Positions 1-8,862 of a stretch of 64,000 bases of DNA are shown here, piece by piece. The notes below the pieces were generated by a model. The model saw nothing but the letters and a program-made list of their open reading frames with translations. It did not search any database and had not been told where the DNA came from. Where the stretch lies: assembly GCF_047663525.1 (NCBI RefSeq), contig NC_092591.1:29917001-29981000 (forward strand), in the 5' to 3' direction. The DNA is from Anas platyrhynchos. Its lineage: Eukaryota; Chordata; Aves; Anseriformes; Anatidae. Each line of letters starts with the position of its first letter. Within the stretch, counting starts at the first letter, position 1. Made by a program: the position numbers and the translations under genes.

Positions 1-84
1 AGGAGGTGGGTGCCGGGGGCCGGGGGTGGGCTGGGGAATGGGGTGGGGGGGTCCCGTCCGCATCCCTCACCCCTGCGGTGCCAG

Positions 85-1930
85 GTGCGGACGGAGCTGG
101 AGCGGCGCACGGGGCGCAGCCTGGCCCAGCACAAGGACTTCATCGACAACGAGATGCTGCTGGTGCTGGCGCAGATGGACCGGCCCTCCTGCGTCTTCCC
201 GCACCTCTACCTGGTGGGCAGCGGGGCAGGGTGTGGGCAGGGCACGGGTGGGCTGCGGGAGCAGCTGTCCCCAACCGTCCCTGCTGCCACAGGGCTCCGA
301 GTGGAACGCTGCCAACCTGGAGGAGCTGCAGCAGAACCGGTGGGCGAGGGGCTATCCGCGGCGGGGCGGGCAGGGGGGCAGCGGGGAGCACGGCCCCCAT
401 CCTCCGCGCCTGCACTCTGCAGCATCACCCACATCCTGAACGTGGCGCGGGAGATTGACAACTTCTTCCCGGCGCTGTTCACCTACATGAACGTGCGGGT
501 GTACGACGAGGAGGCGGCCGAGCTCCTGCCCCACTGGAACGATACCTTCCTCTTCCTCTCCGACGTCAAGTCAGTGGGGATGTGGCGGGGCAGGGGTCAC
601 CGGGGCACGGAGCATGGGGGGCTTGGTGGGGGTCCTAGGGCAGGACTGGGGAGGCAGAGGGGTGCAGGGAGGGGGCATCTTGGTGGCTGAGGTGCTGGGG
701 GCCCTGGGGGATGCTGGAAGGTGGGGGGCTCTGGGGCTCTGAGGACACCGGGGGCGTTAGGGACAAGGGATCCATGGGGAATAGGTCCTTGGGGACACGG
801 GTAATCCTTTGGACACGCGGGCAGGGAAGCACTGGGGGTACTGGTGGCACTGGGAGCTGGGCAGCCGAGGGGTCCCTGGGGACGGCGGGGTCCCCGGGGG
901 CGCCGGGAGCTGTGTCGCAGTGCGGCTGCCGCAGGGCCCGCGGGGGCCGGGCGCTGGTGCACTGCCGCATGGGGCTGAGCCGCTCGGCGGCCACGGTGCT
1001 GGCCTACGCCATGAAGGAGTTCGGGTGGCCCCTGGAGCGGGCGCTGCGGCACGTGCGGCGCTGCCGGCCCGGCGTCATGCCCAACCCCGGCTTCATGCGC
1101 CAGCTCGACTTCTACCAGGGCATCCTGAGCGCCAGGTGGGCGGGGGGGCCCACAAATGCCACGCCCACTTTGTGAATGTGGGCGGGGGCAAATTTGGGAC
1201 ATGCCCCCTTGGGATTTTTAGCCCCTGCCCTCACCGGCAGGGGCTGGGGGCAGCGGGTGACCGCAGGTGCTCCCCCGGCAGCCGGCACAGCGTCCTGTGG
1301 GAGCCCCGGGCAGCAGAGCGCGTGTCCCAGCCGGAGCCCGAGGAGGCTGCCCCAGGGGATGAGGGGGTCCTGCCCCAGCCCCGAGCCCCGTCCCCGCAGC
1401 CTCCCGAGGAGGCGAGCAGGCAGCCGGCGGGGCCGGGGCTGTCGGGAGCCCCCCAGCGCCCCCGCATCTCCCTCTGCGCCGTCATGCGGAGCATCAGCCT
1501 GATGGAGTCCCCGCAGCCCCCTGAGCTGCTGGGGGAGCCCCTCGATGGGGCGGTGAGTGCCAGGGCAGGGGGCACCGGGGGGGGGACAGGGGATGGGGTG
1601 AGGTTGTGGCACCGAGCATGGCCCATGGGGGGCTGACCATGGTGGGGGCACAGGTACACGGTGCTGGGCTGGGGATGCTGGGGGCCGTGGGGCGCAGCGG
1701 CTCTGTCTGGAAGCCCCTCCTGCTTCCCGCAGGTGTTTGAGGCCACAGAAGTGCCGGGGGACCCTGGGGACCCGGGGGGGTCACCCCCAGGGGCACGGCC
1801 CAGCTCCCGGCCCCGACGTGTAGTGCGCCAGGCCAGTGTGGATGGAGGCCCAGGCTGCGCAGAAGCCCCCAGCCCACCCGCCTCCGGCTGCGACCCTGCC
1901 CTTGCCCCCACCTCCCCCCTTGCCCCCTAG
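85..1930 (+). CDS. SSH3: Slingshot protein phosphatase 3, 3' portion (5' end outside window)
   Basis: Slingshot phosphatases dephosphorylate and activate cofilin, promoting actin turnover. Six coding exons are visible: 85-213, 293-339, 423-569, 935-1135, 1282-1552 and 1733-1930 (TAG). They add up to 331 codons in frame, and the gene enters from the left through an intron ending at 84. The translation holds the slingshot dual-specificity phosphatase domain, with the catalytic HCX5R loop read as HCRMGLSR at about 960-983, followed by MPNPGFMRQL. The last two exons encode a proline- and serine-rich tail of low conservation containing RPRISLCAVMRSISLMES. Assignment to SSH3 rather than SSH1 or SSH2 rests on the POLD4 neighbour, as in human 11q13, and on the short tail. 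The N-terminal domain is not in the window. A poly(A) signal follows at 2163. Confidence 0.9.
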
Positions 1931-2162
1931 CCCCAGCGGGGAGTAGGACAAGGGGCAGGCCCCCTGCCATGGCACCAGGGGATGGGGCAGGGCGGGGGCC
2001 CGCTGCCCCCCACCCCCCAACCCCCCAGCCTGCATTTTGGGGCACGGGGCGGCACTGCCTCACCCCATACCCGGGGCACTGCTGCACCCCTGGGGGGTGA
2101 CACAGCCCCCGGGCCACACCTCGCCACGCCGGCCCCCTGCACCAGCACGGCACCAGCCTGAC

Positions 2163-2168
2163 AATAAA
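2163..2168 (+). terminator. poly(A) signal of SSH3
   Basis: AATAAA lies about 230 bases after the SSH3 stop codon and is followed by a GT-rich stretch. This is a good 3' end for the SSH3 transcript. Confidence 0.7.
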
Positions 2169-2299
2169 GCACGTAATGGACGGAGCTGGCGTGGGGACCC
2201 TGCCTCTGCATGGGGGGCTCGGTGGGGACAGGCGTGGGGCTGCCCTGATTGCGGGGTGGGGTAATGGCAGTGGGGTCGGGGCAGCTCGGGGAGGAGGCG

Positions 2300-2420
2300 C
2301 CGCGCACTACAACTCCCAGCAGGCTTTGCGCGCGGCTGCCGTGCCCCGCCCGGCTTCTCCGCCCGCGGGCATCATGGGAAATGTGGTCCGGGCAGAGGGC
2401 AGCCGAGGCGCCATCTTGTG
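2300..2420. promoter_or_regulatory. CpG promoter with ZNF143/THAP11 and YY1-type motifs, no assigned gene
   Basis: ACTACAACTCCCAGCAGGC at 2306-2324 matches the ZNF143/THAP11 promoter element. A second, reversed copy (ATCATGGGAAATGTGGTCC) lies at 2371-2389, and GCGCCATCTTG at 2408-2418 is a YY1 site. This trio is typical of housekeeping promoters. SSH3 ends upstream on the same strand and POLD4 ends downstream on the other strand, so no recognised gene starts here. The function is inferred from motifs only. Confidence 0.6.
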
Positions 2421-2660
2421 CGAGGCTGGGGGGGGGGGCGGGTGTGAAGCCTGCGGGCTGTAGGAACCGGGGGCTGGGCTCCTACACTGGGGGTCCCGCA
2501 CGTAGGGAGCTGCCTGGAGACCCCACAGCGGGACGGGACGGCTGAAGGGTGCGGGGCTGGTCCCGGGTCTGATGGTGGCTGGCTGCAGCGCTCCACTGGC
2601 ACGTAGCCGACACGCTTCGGTGGCGTGCCAACGGCCCGCCAGGAGGCTAATAAATAAAGT
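2421..2660 (+). other. possible short transcription unit behind the orphan promoter
   Basis: This 240-base GC-rich stretch runs from the ZNF143/YY1 cluster to overlapping AATAAA signals at 2649-2658. The only reading frames are short, and none resembles a known protein. If transcribed it would be a small noncoding or very short coding RNA. No splice sites or domains support a gene call. Confidence 0.25.
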
Positions 2661-2770
2661 AACCGATAGCCTAAATAATTAACAAACTTACTCTTTTATT
2701 AATTTGTGCTTACACGATCCTGCACGCTATTAAACAGCAAAGCTACTAACAATCAACTCAATCCCACAGG
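2640..2770. other. AT-rich island between SSH3 and POLD4
   Basis: About 130 bases of strongly AT-rich sequence stand out in an otherwise GC-rich region. They hold poly(A) signals on both strands: AATAAA at 2649-2658 on + and at 2695-2700 on -. The minus signal is the best candidate 3' end for POLD4. I recognise no mobile element here. Confidence 0.5.
2695..2700 (-). terminator. candidate poly(A) signal of POLD4
   Basis: AATAAA on the minus strand about 570 bases after the POLD4 stop codon. No closer canonical signal was seen, so the 3'UTR would span the hairpin at 3103-3166. Confidence 0.5.
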
Positions 2771-3102
2771 ACTGACCCCCCCACGCCTCTGGGAGGCAGA
2801 CGCGATGCGGGCTCCCATGGGCCATGCAAGTGGCCCCATCCAAATGCTTCGGGCACTGCCTCTACCCCAGTCACCTCGGCTCAACGGGGGATGAGTGGTG
2901 TGGTCACCTCATAAGGGACAGCTCTGCCTGCGCCCCTTCTCCTCCTGAGCTGTCCCTCTCCCCCCACTGTCCCTCTTCTCACCTGCAAGCCCCCCGTCAG
3001 CACCCCTCTACCTCCCCAGTTCCCCCTTCATCCCTCTCATCCTTGCCACCGGGCGCCTCACATCGCCGCTGCCGTCATCCCCACGCAGGGCAGGGGAGGC
3101 TG

Positions 3103-3166
3103 GCCAGCACCGGGGTCCTGCGGCACGATGCCACCGGGTGTCATGCCGCAGGACCCCGGTGCTGGC
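3103..3166. repeat. 23-bp perfect inverted repeat (hairpin)
   Basis: Bases 3103-3125 are the exact reverse complement of 3144-3166, separated by 18 bases. The arms begin GCCAGCACCGGGG. Past one mismatch a few more pairs extend the stem. The hairpin lies 100 bases downstream of the POLD4 stop and would fold in the POLD4 3'UTR if the signal at 2695 is used. It could be a miRNA-like precursor, a small inverted duplication or a relic of a short element. Confidence 0.85.
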
Positions 3167-3264
3167 AGCAACGCTCTGTGCCCGCACAGCCCCTCGGCTC
3201 GCTTCCCCCAGCACACGCCACGCTGCAGCCACTCATCCACACCGGCCTTTCGTTACTCCGTGGC

Positions 3265-3844
3265 TCAGAGCCCGTACTCATGCCAGAGGCTGGGGGGATA
3301 GAAGGAGGTCAGCGAGCAGCCCCCGGTCCCCGCTGCCCCCCCAAGCCCACCCCGGTCCCATACACACCTGTAGGTGACTGCGGGGTCATCGCAGTGCTCC
3401 AGGAGGGCATCGCGGACTGGGAACGGGGGGCTCAGCCCCAGTGCCTGCGCCCGCTCCCAGCGCTGCAGGCGGGTGATGCCTGTGGGGAAACACGGGGGGG
3501 GCGTTATGAACTGGGGGGCGTTATGAATTGGGGGGGGGGACGTTATGAATTTTGGGAGGGGGGCGCTCACCCGTGCAGGGGCCGTACTCCCAGGCCAGGT
3601 CGAAGCTCCGCAGCATGTCCAGGAGATCCGGGGGGACCCGGGGGGGCGGCGGGGGCTCCTGGGCTGCCTCCTGCGCGGGTACGGGAGGGGGGCGCGGGGG
3701 CGGGACGATCGCGGTCCCCGCCTGCCGCCCCCGCCCCTTGCCGCGCTCCCCCCGCCGCGCCGCGGGGCCGGCTTTGGTCTCGGTGCGCCCCGGCCGCCGG
3801 TGCCGCCGTGGGAAGGAGTCGGTGATGAGCCCGGTGCGCTCCAT
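3265..3844 (-). CDS. POLD4: DNA polymerase delta subunit 4 (p12)
   Basis: POLD4 is the smallest subunit of DNA polymerase delta and stabilises the holoenzyme at the PCNA clamp. Three coding exons, 3844-3571, 3479-3368 and 3289-3265 (minus strand), encode 136 residues, against 107 in human. The N-terminus contains LITDSFPRR, matching the PCNA-binding LITDSYP segment of human p12. The core has FDLAWEYGPCTG across the first junction, then ITRLQRWERAQALGL, and the protein ends SLWHEYGL. The extra length is a low-complexity basic and proline-rich stretch between the PCNA-binding end and the core, all within exon 1. All splice sites are GT-AG. The order SSH3-POLD4 is as in mammals. Confidence 0.93.
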
Positions 3845-4193
3845 GGCCTGCGGACGGGGCGGCTGCGGCACGGCTCGGCACGGCACCGCCCCCCCCGGGC
3901 TGTCCCCGACCCCCCCCGCTTGTTCCGTCCCCCTCTCCTCCACCGCTGCCCCCGGCCGCCGTCGCACAGCCCCGGTGCCCCCCCCGCCGTGTCCCGGTGC
4001 CCTCACCCCGCTCGTCCCCCGCCGCTCTGCCTCTGCCGCCCCCCCCGGAAGGGCTCCTGTTTGTGCCCCCCCCGGCGCTGACACCGTCCCCGGAGGGCCG
4101 GCCCCGGGGCTGTTGGGGCGTTGCGGCTTTATTTCTGCTTTTATTTTTTCCTGTGGGTGTTTTTTTCCCCGAGGGGACGGACGAGGGGGGGGG
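3845..4193. other. POLD4 5' flank and 3' flank of the minus-strand GLYAT-like gene
   Basis: The right half holds two minus-strand AATAAA signals (4128-4133 and 4140-4145) just after the stop of the GLYAT-like gene. The left half is C-rich DNA in front of POLD4, presumably its promoter. No further gene is seen. Confidence 0.5.
4128..4145 (-). terminator. poly(A) signals of the minus-strand GLYAT-like gene
   Basis: Two AATAAA motifs (4128-4133 and 4140-4145, minus strand) lie 50-65 bases after the stop codon, which implies a very short 3'UTR. Confidence 0.7.
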
Positions 4194-6027
4194 TCAGGGC
4201 GCAGCCCGAGCCAGGGCGGGGTTGTGCAGGACGAAGCGGCAGAGCCCGGGCAGGCGGCGGTGCCCCAGCGCCTCCTGCAGCCGCTGCATGGCGCCGTTGC
4301 CCGTGGCCGTGTGCCCGTAGGCGGGGAAGCCTCGGGCCAGCGCCCGGCGGGCGGCCAGGGCCGTGAGCACCCGCATGAGGCCGCGGCGGCGTTGGGAGGG
4401 CAGGGTGAAGCCGTGCGCCCCCGCCGCGAAGCCGTCGGTCAGCACCCAGCAGAGCGGCTCGCCGGCCCGGCTCAGCAGGCACAGGCTGGGGAAGCGCTCC
4501 AGCAGCTCCCCCAGGTAGCGGCGGCTCCACGCGTTCCCCCCGTACGCCCACGTCGAGTCCAGCAGCTCCACGTGGGCACGGCTCAGGGTGCCCAGCCGCA
4601 CGTCGGGGTCCAGCCTGCGGGGAGAGCGACGGGACGTGGGCGGTGGTGGTGGTGGGACGGAGATGGGGCAGGGTCTGGGACACGAACGGGGTGGGGATGG
4701 TGCTCACTGGGGCTCAGGTAGGGTGCTGGGGTCGGGGTGCAGGTATGTGTAGTACTCAGTCACCTCCAGCTCTACGCCCTTGGCTGCTGCAATGTCCTGG
4801 GACACCGTGGCCACCCCATCCTGCAGCCCTGGGGGGTGGCAGCGGCAGGTGCCCCACTCCTCCCTGTCCCTATGTGTTCCGACTGTGCCCCCCAGCATCC
4901 TCAAGGACACCCCCACTGCCCGTCTCTCCCCCCCCAGCACTCTCCCCAGGGACCCTGCTCACCCAGTCCCTGCCCTTGGTACCCCCGCAGTGCCCCAACT
5001 CATGTCCCCAGTGCCTCCAGCACCCCAGTGCCCTTCAGCACCCACTTCCAGCCCCCCAAATCCCCCCGACCCATGCTCCCAGTGTCCCCACCACCCCAGC
5101 CCCTCGGTGCCCTGGAGCCACCAAAGATGTGGAAGGCGGCATCCCAGCGCAGGCAGCCCGGGGTCTCCAGCAGGGCCCGGTAGGCGCCCACATCCCGGTA
5201 GAAGGCGGCCTGCAGGTTCCAGTAGGAGTCGTCCACTGGTGCCTGTGGGGCAGGGCAGCGCTGAGCCCCCCGGCACAGCCACAGCCCCGCACCCCAAGCG
5301 CCCGGCAGCCACCTCTCCGCTGCGCCGCGCCAGCACGGCACCGAAGTCAGGCCAGGCATCTACTGCGACCTCGAAGTCCCCCGGGTTGCCGCGGTTGATG
5401 TTCAGCACGGCGCCGTACACCTGCGGGGCGGGCGTCAGCGCCGGGGCGGCCGTCGGGGCCCCCCCCTCGGGCAGCGCGGCCTCGCTTGGCCGGGGCGCTT
5501 TGCCCTCACCTAAGATGGCCGCCCTACTGCGGGGCGCGGGCGGTGAAGGCGGAGGGGGCGGGGCCTGCTGCCAGGTTGCTGAGTGGGGGCGGGGCCAAGC
5601 GGAGGGGCGGGCAGGGGGCGAAGGGGCGGTGGCACCGGCGCGGCCGGGGCCGGTGCGGACGCGGGAGGGGATTGGGCGGCTGGAAGCAGGCCGGGCTGCC
5701 ATTGGCTGGGGCGGAGCCCGTCTGCGCTGTGATTGGCTGGCACGGGATGCCCGCGGAGGTCGGGACCGGGACCGGGACCGGGACCGGGACCGGGACCGGG
5801 ACCGGGACCGGGACCGGGACCGGGACCGGGACCGGGACCGGGACCGGGACCGGGACCGGGACCGGGACCGGGACCGGGACCGGGACCGGGACCGGGACCG
5901 GGACCGGGACCGGGACCGGGACCGGGACCGGCGGTGGCGGGGCGCTCACCGGCAAGGCGTGGGGCAGGCTCCTCCGCAGGGCGTCCTCCAGGCGCTGCAG
6001 CCGGGCCGGGCACCGCAGGATCAGCAT
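4194..6027 (-). CDS. glycine N-acyltransferase-like protein (copy A)
   Basis: GLYAT-family enzymes transfer acyl groups from acyl-CoA to glycine or glutamine, usually in mitochondria. Five exons, 6027-5950, 5420-5313, 5242-5122, 4828-4708 and 4614-4194 (minus strand), give 282 residues against about 295-300 in mammals. The start [20 protein letters not shown] resembles the family N-terminus, exon 2 has INRGNPGDF and WPDF, and exon 5 is the GNAT-type half. Exon 5 includes [15 protein letters not shown] and [18 protein letters not shown], matching the family's FGGNERSQRYI and GYPVYSHTEKSNIAMQ segments. All junctions are GT-AG and exon phases match copy B. Intron 1 carries the hexamer array. Orthology to a particular human member cannot be settled by eye. 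Active-site retention is likely but untested. Confidence 0.88.
5761..5931. repeat. (GGGACC)n hexanucleotide array, about 28 copies
   Basis: A perfect-looking run of the hexamer GGGACC (plus strand) lies in intron 1 of the minus-strand GLYAT-like gene, so its RNA would carry GGTCCC repeats. All long reading frames here are repeat artefacts (Arg-Asp, Gly-Thr, Gly-Pro, Pro-Val dipeptides). The same hexamer makes the array at 52,950-53,112. Confidence 0.97.
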
Positions 6028-6356
6028 GGCCCTACCCGGAGACCGGCGGTAGCGGGGGGCGGGTGGGGACCCCCGGGCACCCCCAGACACCCCCGGGTAC
6101 CCCGGTCCCAGCCGCCCCCCCGGGGCTCCCCGGTCCCCGCGGCACTCACCCCGGGGCTACGGGCGGGCGGTGACAGCGGCAGGTCTCGGGGTGGCCGTCA
6201 CGGCCGGGTGAGTGCCCCGTGCCCGGGGCGGGCGGTGGGCAGGGCCCGTCCCCGCGTGCCCGGGACACGTGGCGGTGCCACCCCCCCCCCCCCCGTGCCC
6301 CCCGTGTCCTCCCGGGGACCGAACGGCGGCGGCGCAGCCTGCCCCGGTGCGGAGCC
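6028..6356. promoter_or_regulatory. shared bidirectional promoter of the two GLYAT-like genes
   Basis: Only 329 bases separate the start codons of the divergent genes. The stretch is GC- and C-rich with many CpGs and no TATA box that I can see. It must hold both 5'UTRs and the promoter, unless further noncoding exons exist. Confidence 0.55.
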
Positions 6357-7728
6357 ATGCGGATCCTGACGTGCCCCAGGCAGCTGCAGCGCCTGGAGGA
6401 CGCCCTGCGGAGGAGCCTGCCCGCCTCCCTGCCGGTGACGGGGCTGGGGGGGCACCCGGGGACCCCCGTGCCATCGCCGTGACGGTGACCGGCACCGGAG
6501 GACCCCCCCCGGACCTCCCTCATCCCTCCCCCCTGCAGGTGCTGGGGGCCGTGATGACGGTGGCGCGGGGGAACCCGGCGGCCCACCAGGTGCTGGTGGA
6601 CTCGTGGCCCGATTTCACCGTCGTCCTCACCCGCCTGCACCCAGAGGTGCCCCTTGGGGAGGGAAACTGGGGAAAAGGGACCGGGGCGGGGTGGCCACGC
6701 TGGGTGCTCAGTGTCCCCGCCGTGGCCCCAGGAGCTGGCGGACCCCGGGGACTTTTACGCCAACCAGTTGACCGCCTTCTACCGTGAGGAGGGCGCCTGG
6801 CGGGCGGTGCTGGGGAACCCCGAGGCCGTGGACTGGAGCCGAGCCTTCCAGATGCAGGGTGAGCGGGGTGGGGAGCCGTGCGCTGAGCCCCCCGCGCCAG
6901 GCACCCGGCTGACGGGGCTGTCCCCAGGGATGCAGGACGGGGTGCACGAGGCCGTGAACGAGGTGGCTGCGGCCAAGGGGCTGCGGGTGAAGGTTTACCG
7001 GTACCGAGCGATGCTGAGCCCTGAGCCGCCCCGACCCCGTGCGCAGTGAGTGGGGACGGGAGGGCTCGGCTGGTCCCGGGGAGGGCACAAGGGTCCCTGG
7101 GCACAGCCCCAGCTGGCAGAGGGGTGTCAAGTGACATCAGGGTCCCCAATCCCATTCCTGGGTGGCAGGGGGGCCCCCGATCCTCTCCAAGTGACACAGT
7201 GCTCCCCACATCCCTACGTGTCCCATTGGTCCCCAGCCCTATTCCTGGGTGGCACGGGGGTCCCCAACCCCGTCCTTAGGTGGCACTGGGTGAGGGGGTC
7301 CCCGCTCCATCCCACCCTGTTGCAGGATCCCAGCGGGGCTGCGCCTGGCACCGCTGTCCCCGTCCCACGTCCCGCTGCTCAACGCCACGTGGAGCTTCGG
7401 GGGCACGGGGCGCAGCCGCCGCTTCCTCGAGGGGCTGGTGCGGGCGCTGCCCAGCGCCTGCATTGTGGACCCCCGCGGGCGCCCGCTCTCCTGGAGCCTG
7501 GTGGACCCCCTGGGCTGCCTGAGCCACGGCTACACCGTGCCCGCCTGGCGCGGCCGCGGGCTCAGCGGGCTGGTGCTGGCCGCGCTGGGCCGGGAGCTGC
7601 ACGCCCGCGGCTTCCCGCTGTACTGCGGCGTGCTGCCCTGCAACGCGCCCTCCCTGCGCGCCCTGCACGCCGCCGGCTTCCTGCCGCAGCCCGGCACCTT
7701 CTACATGCTGCTCAGCACCCCCAAATAG
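6357..7728 (+). CDS. glycine N-acyltransferase-like protein (copy B)
   Basis: This is the second GLYAT-family acyl-CoA:amino-acid N-acyltransferase, arranged head-to-head with copy A. Five exons, 6357-6434, 6539-6646, 6732-6858, 6928-7045 and 7326-7728, encode 277 residues with the same intron phases as copy A. The N-terminus [20 protein letters not shown] is nearly the same as in copy A, which points to a local inverted duplication. Exon 5 holds NATWSFGGTGRSRRFLEGL, the GNAT core PAWRGRGLSGLVLAALGREL (acyl-CoA pyrophosphate loop region) and the end FYMLLSTPK. The protein body has diverged strongly from copy A, so the duplication is not recent or the copies have specialised. Substrate preference cannot be told from sequence. 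Confidence 0.88.
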
Positions 7729-7764
7729 CCCCCGGCTGGGGGGCGCAATGGGGGCGCCACCGCC

Positions 7765-7791
7765 CCGTTCACTCTGGTCCCTACTGATGGC
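7765..7791 (-). repeat. 27-base dispersed word, copy 1
   Basis: On the minus strand this word contains TCAGTAGG, GA, then CCAGAGTGAAC. It is identical over 27 bases to 21,199-21,225 and lies in the 3'UTR of GLYAT-like copy B. Confidence 0.85.
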
Positions 7792-7846
7792 GAGTGCCGG
7801 CTCCCCGCCCTCCCCCCAGCGTACGGCGGCTCTGGAGAAAAAGGCT

Positions 7847-7852
7847 TTTATT
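7847..7852 (-). terminator. poly(A) signal of CLCF1
   Basis: AATAAA on the minus strand lies about 1 kb beyond the CLCF1 stop and just after the AU-rich cluster, giving a 3'UTR of about 1 kb. Confidence 0.65.
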
Positions 7853-7878
7853 CGTTAATACAAGAATAGATCTTCTGC

Positions 7879-7884
7879 AATAAA
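7879..7884 (+). terminator. poly(A) signal of GLYAT-like copy B
   Basis: AATAAA on the plus strand about 150 bases after the stop. Further AATAAA motifs follow at about 7891 and 7907. The transcript end overlaps the CLCF1 3'UTR on the other strand. Confidence 0.6.
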
Positions 7885-7915
7885 TACCCTAATAAATAAC
7901 ATCTCCAATAAATAA
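7879..7915 (-). promoter_or_regulatory. AU-rich element cluster in the CLCF1 3'UTR
   Basis: On the minus strand three ATTTA pentamers occur in 37 bases. Two of them sit in full TTATTTATT nonamers, the core of cytokine mRNA-decay elements. They stand in an AT pocket just before the CLCF1 poly(A) signal, so rapid turnover of the cytokine mRNA is likely. The same bases serve as plus-strand AATAAA signals for the convergent gene. Confidence 0.6.
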
Positions 7916-7942
7916 ACACTCACAGACGCACTGAGGCGCCCG

Positions 7943-8020
7943 GCCCCGCCCCCAGCGCGTTGGCCCCGCCCCCAGCGCGTTGGCCCCGCCCCCTGTGCGT
8001 TGGCCCCGCCCACCAGGCTG
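7943..8020. repeat. 20-bp tandem repeat, about 4 copies, GC-box-like
   Basis: Units begin GGCCCCGCCC and end GCGTT, and lie in the distal CLCF1 3'UTR. Each unit carries an Sp/KLF-type GC box. Confidence 0.8.
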
Positions 8021-8299
8021 TGATGCGGCCGCGGGGTGGGCGGGGCTTGAGGGCAGAGGGGGCGTGGCCTGCTCAAGGGGGAGGGGCTACACGTGTTGGT
8101 GGGATGGGCTTGGGGCAGGGGGCGTGGCCTAAATCGCATGGGGGCGGGGCTTAGCGCTGGGTCCCTTGGGGTCAGCGGGGCGCTGGGGGGGCCACGGGGG
8201 CAGCGCTGCCCCCAGCCCCACGGGCATGAGCCCCATCCCTTGGGGCGCACAGGGGGTGGCCGTTAGGTTCCTGGATCCCCATCTCCGGGTGCTGGATAT

Positions 8300-8805
8300 G
8301 CGGGGTGGCTCTGGTGGCACTTTGGGGTCAGAAGCCCCCTCTGTAAGGCACAGTGGGGATATGGGCAGAGGGGACACGGGGTGGCTTTGGTGGCGCTTTG
8401 GGGTCGGGATCCCCACCTGCCAAGGTGCAGCAGGGTGGCGGTGAGTATGTGGGGCTGTTTTGGTGGCACTCAGGGGCAGAAGCCCCTCTGTTAAGGCACA
8501 GTGGTGGTGGTGGGGGATGTGGGGTGTATTTGGTGGCACTTTGGGGTCCGAAGTCCTGTCCGTTAAGGCACGGTGAGGTGACAGTGACCATGTGGGGTGG
8601 CTTTGGTGGCACTTTGGGGTCAGAAGCGCCGTATCTCAAGGCACAGTGAGCTGGCAGTGGGGACGTGGGGTGGCCTTGGTGGCACTTTGGGACAGGATCC
8701 CCATCTGTTAAGGCACAGTGGTGTTGGTGGGGACGTGGGGTGGCTTTGGTGGCAGTTGGGCTCTGAAGCCCCATCCGTTAAGGCACAGCAAGGCGTTGGC
8801 GGGGT
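8300..8805. repeat. minisatellite of about 70-76 bp units, 7 copies
   Basis: The word GGTGGCAC or a close variant recurs at 8313, 8389, 8462, 8532, 8605, 8678 and 8748. Each is followed by a TTTGGGGTC-type word and then AAGGCACAG. The array fills the proximal CLCF1 3'UTR and ends about 60 bases from the stop codon. Confidence 0.9.
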
Positions 8806-8862
8806 GGCCTCGGGGGGGCCCCGTCCCCCACCTTGGCAAAGCGGCGGAGGGTGGGGGGGGTC

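Noticed and set aside
2640-2770. AT-rich island as a mitochondrial insertion or solo LTR
   Set aside because: No mitochondrial gene segment, terminal repeats or target duplication could be recognised. It is better read as 3'-end sequence.
5510-6369. Long open frames across the hexamer array (Arg-Asp, Gly-Pro, Gly-Thr and Pro-Val dipeptides)
   Set aside because: They exist only because a 6-base unit has no stop in any frame. No codon or protein evidence supports them, and they overlap real GLYAT-like exons.
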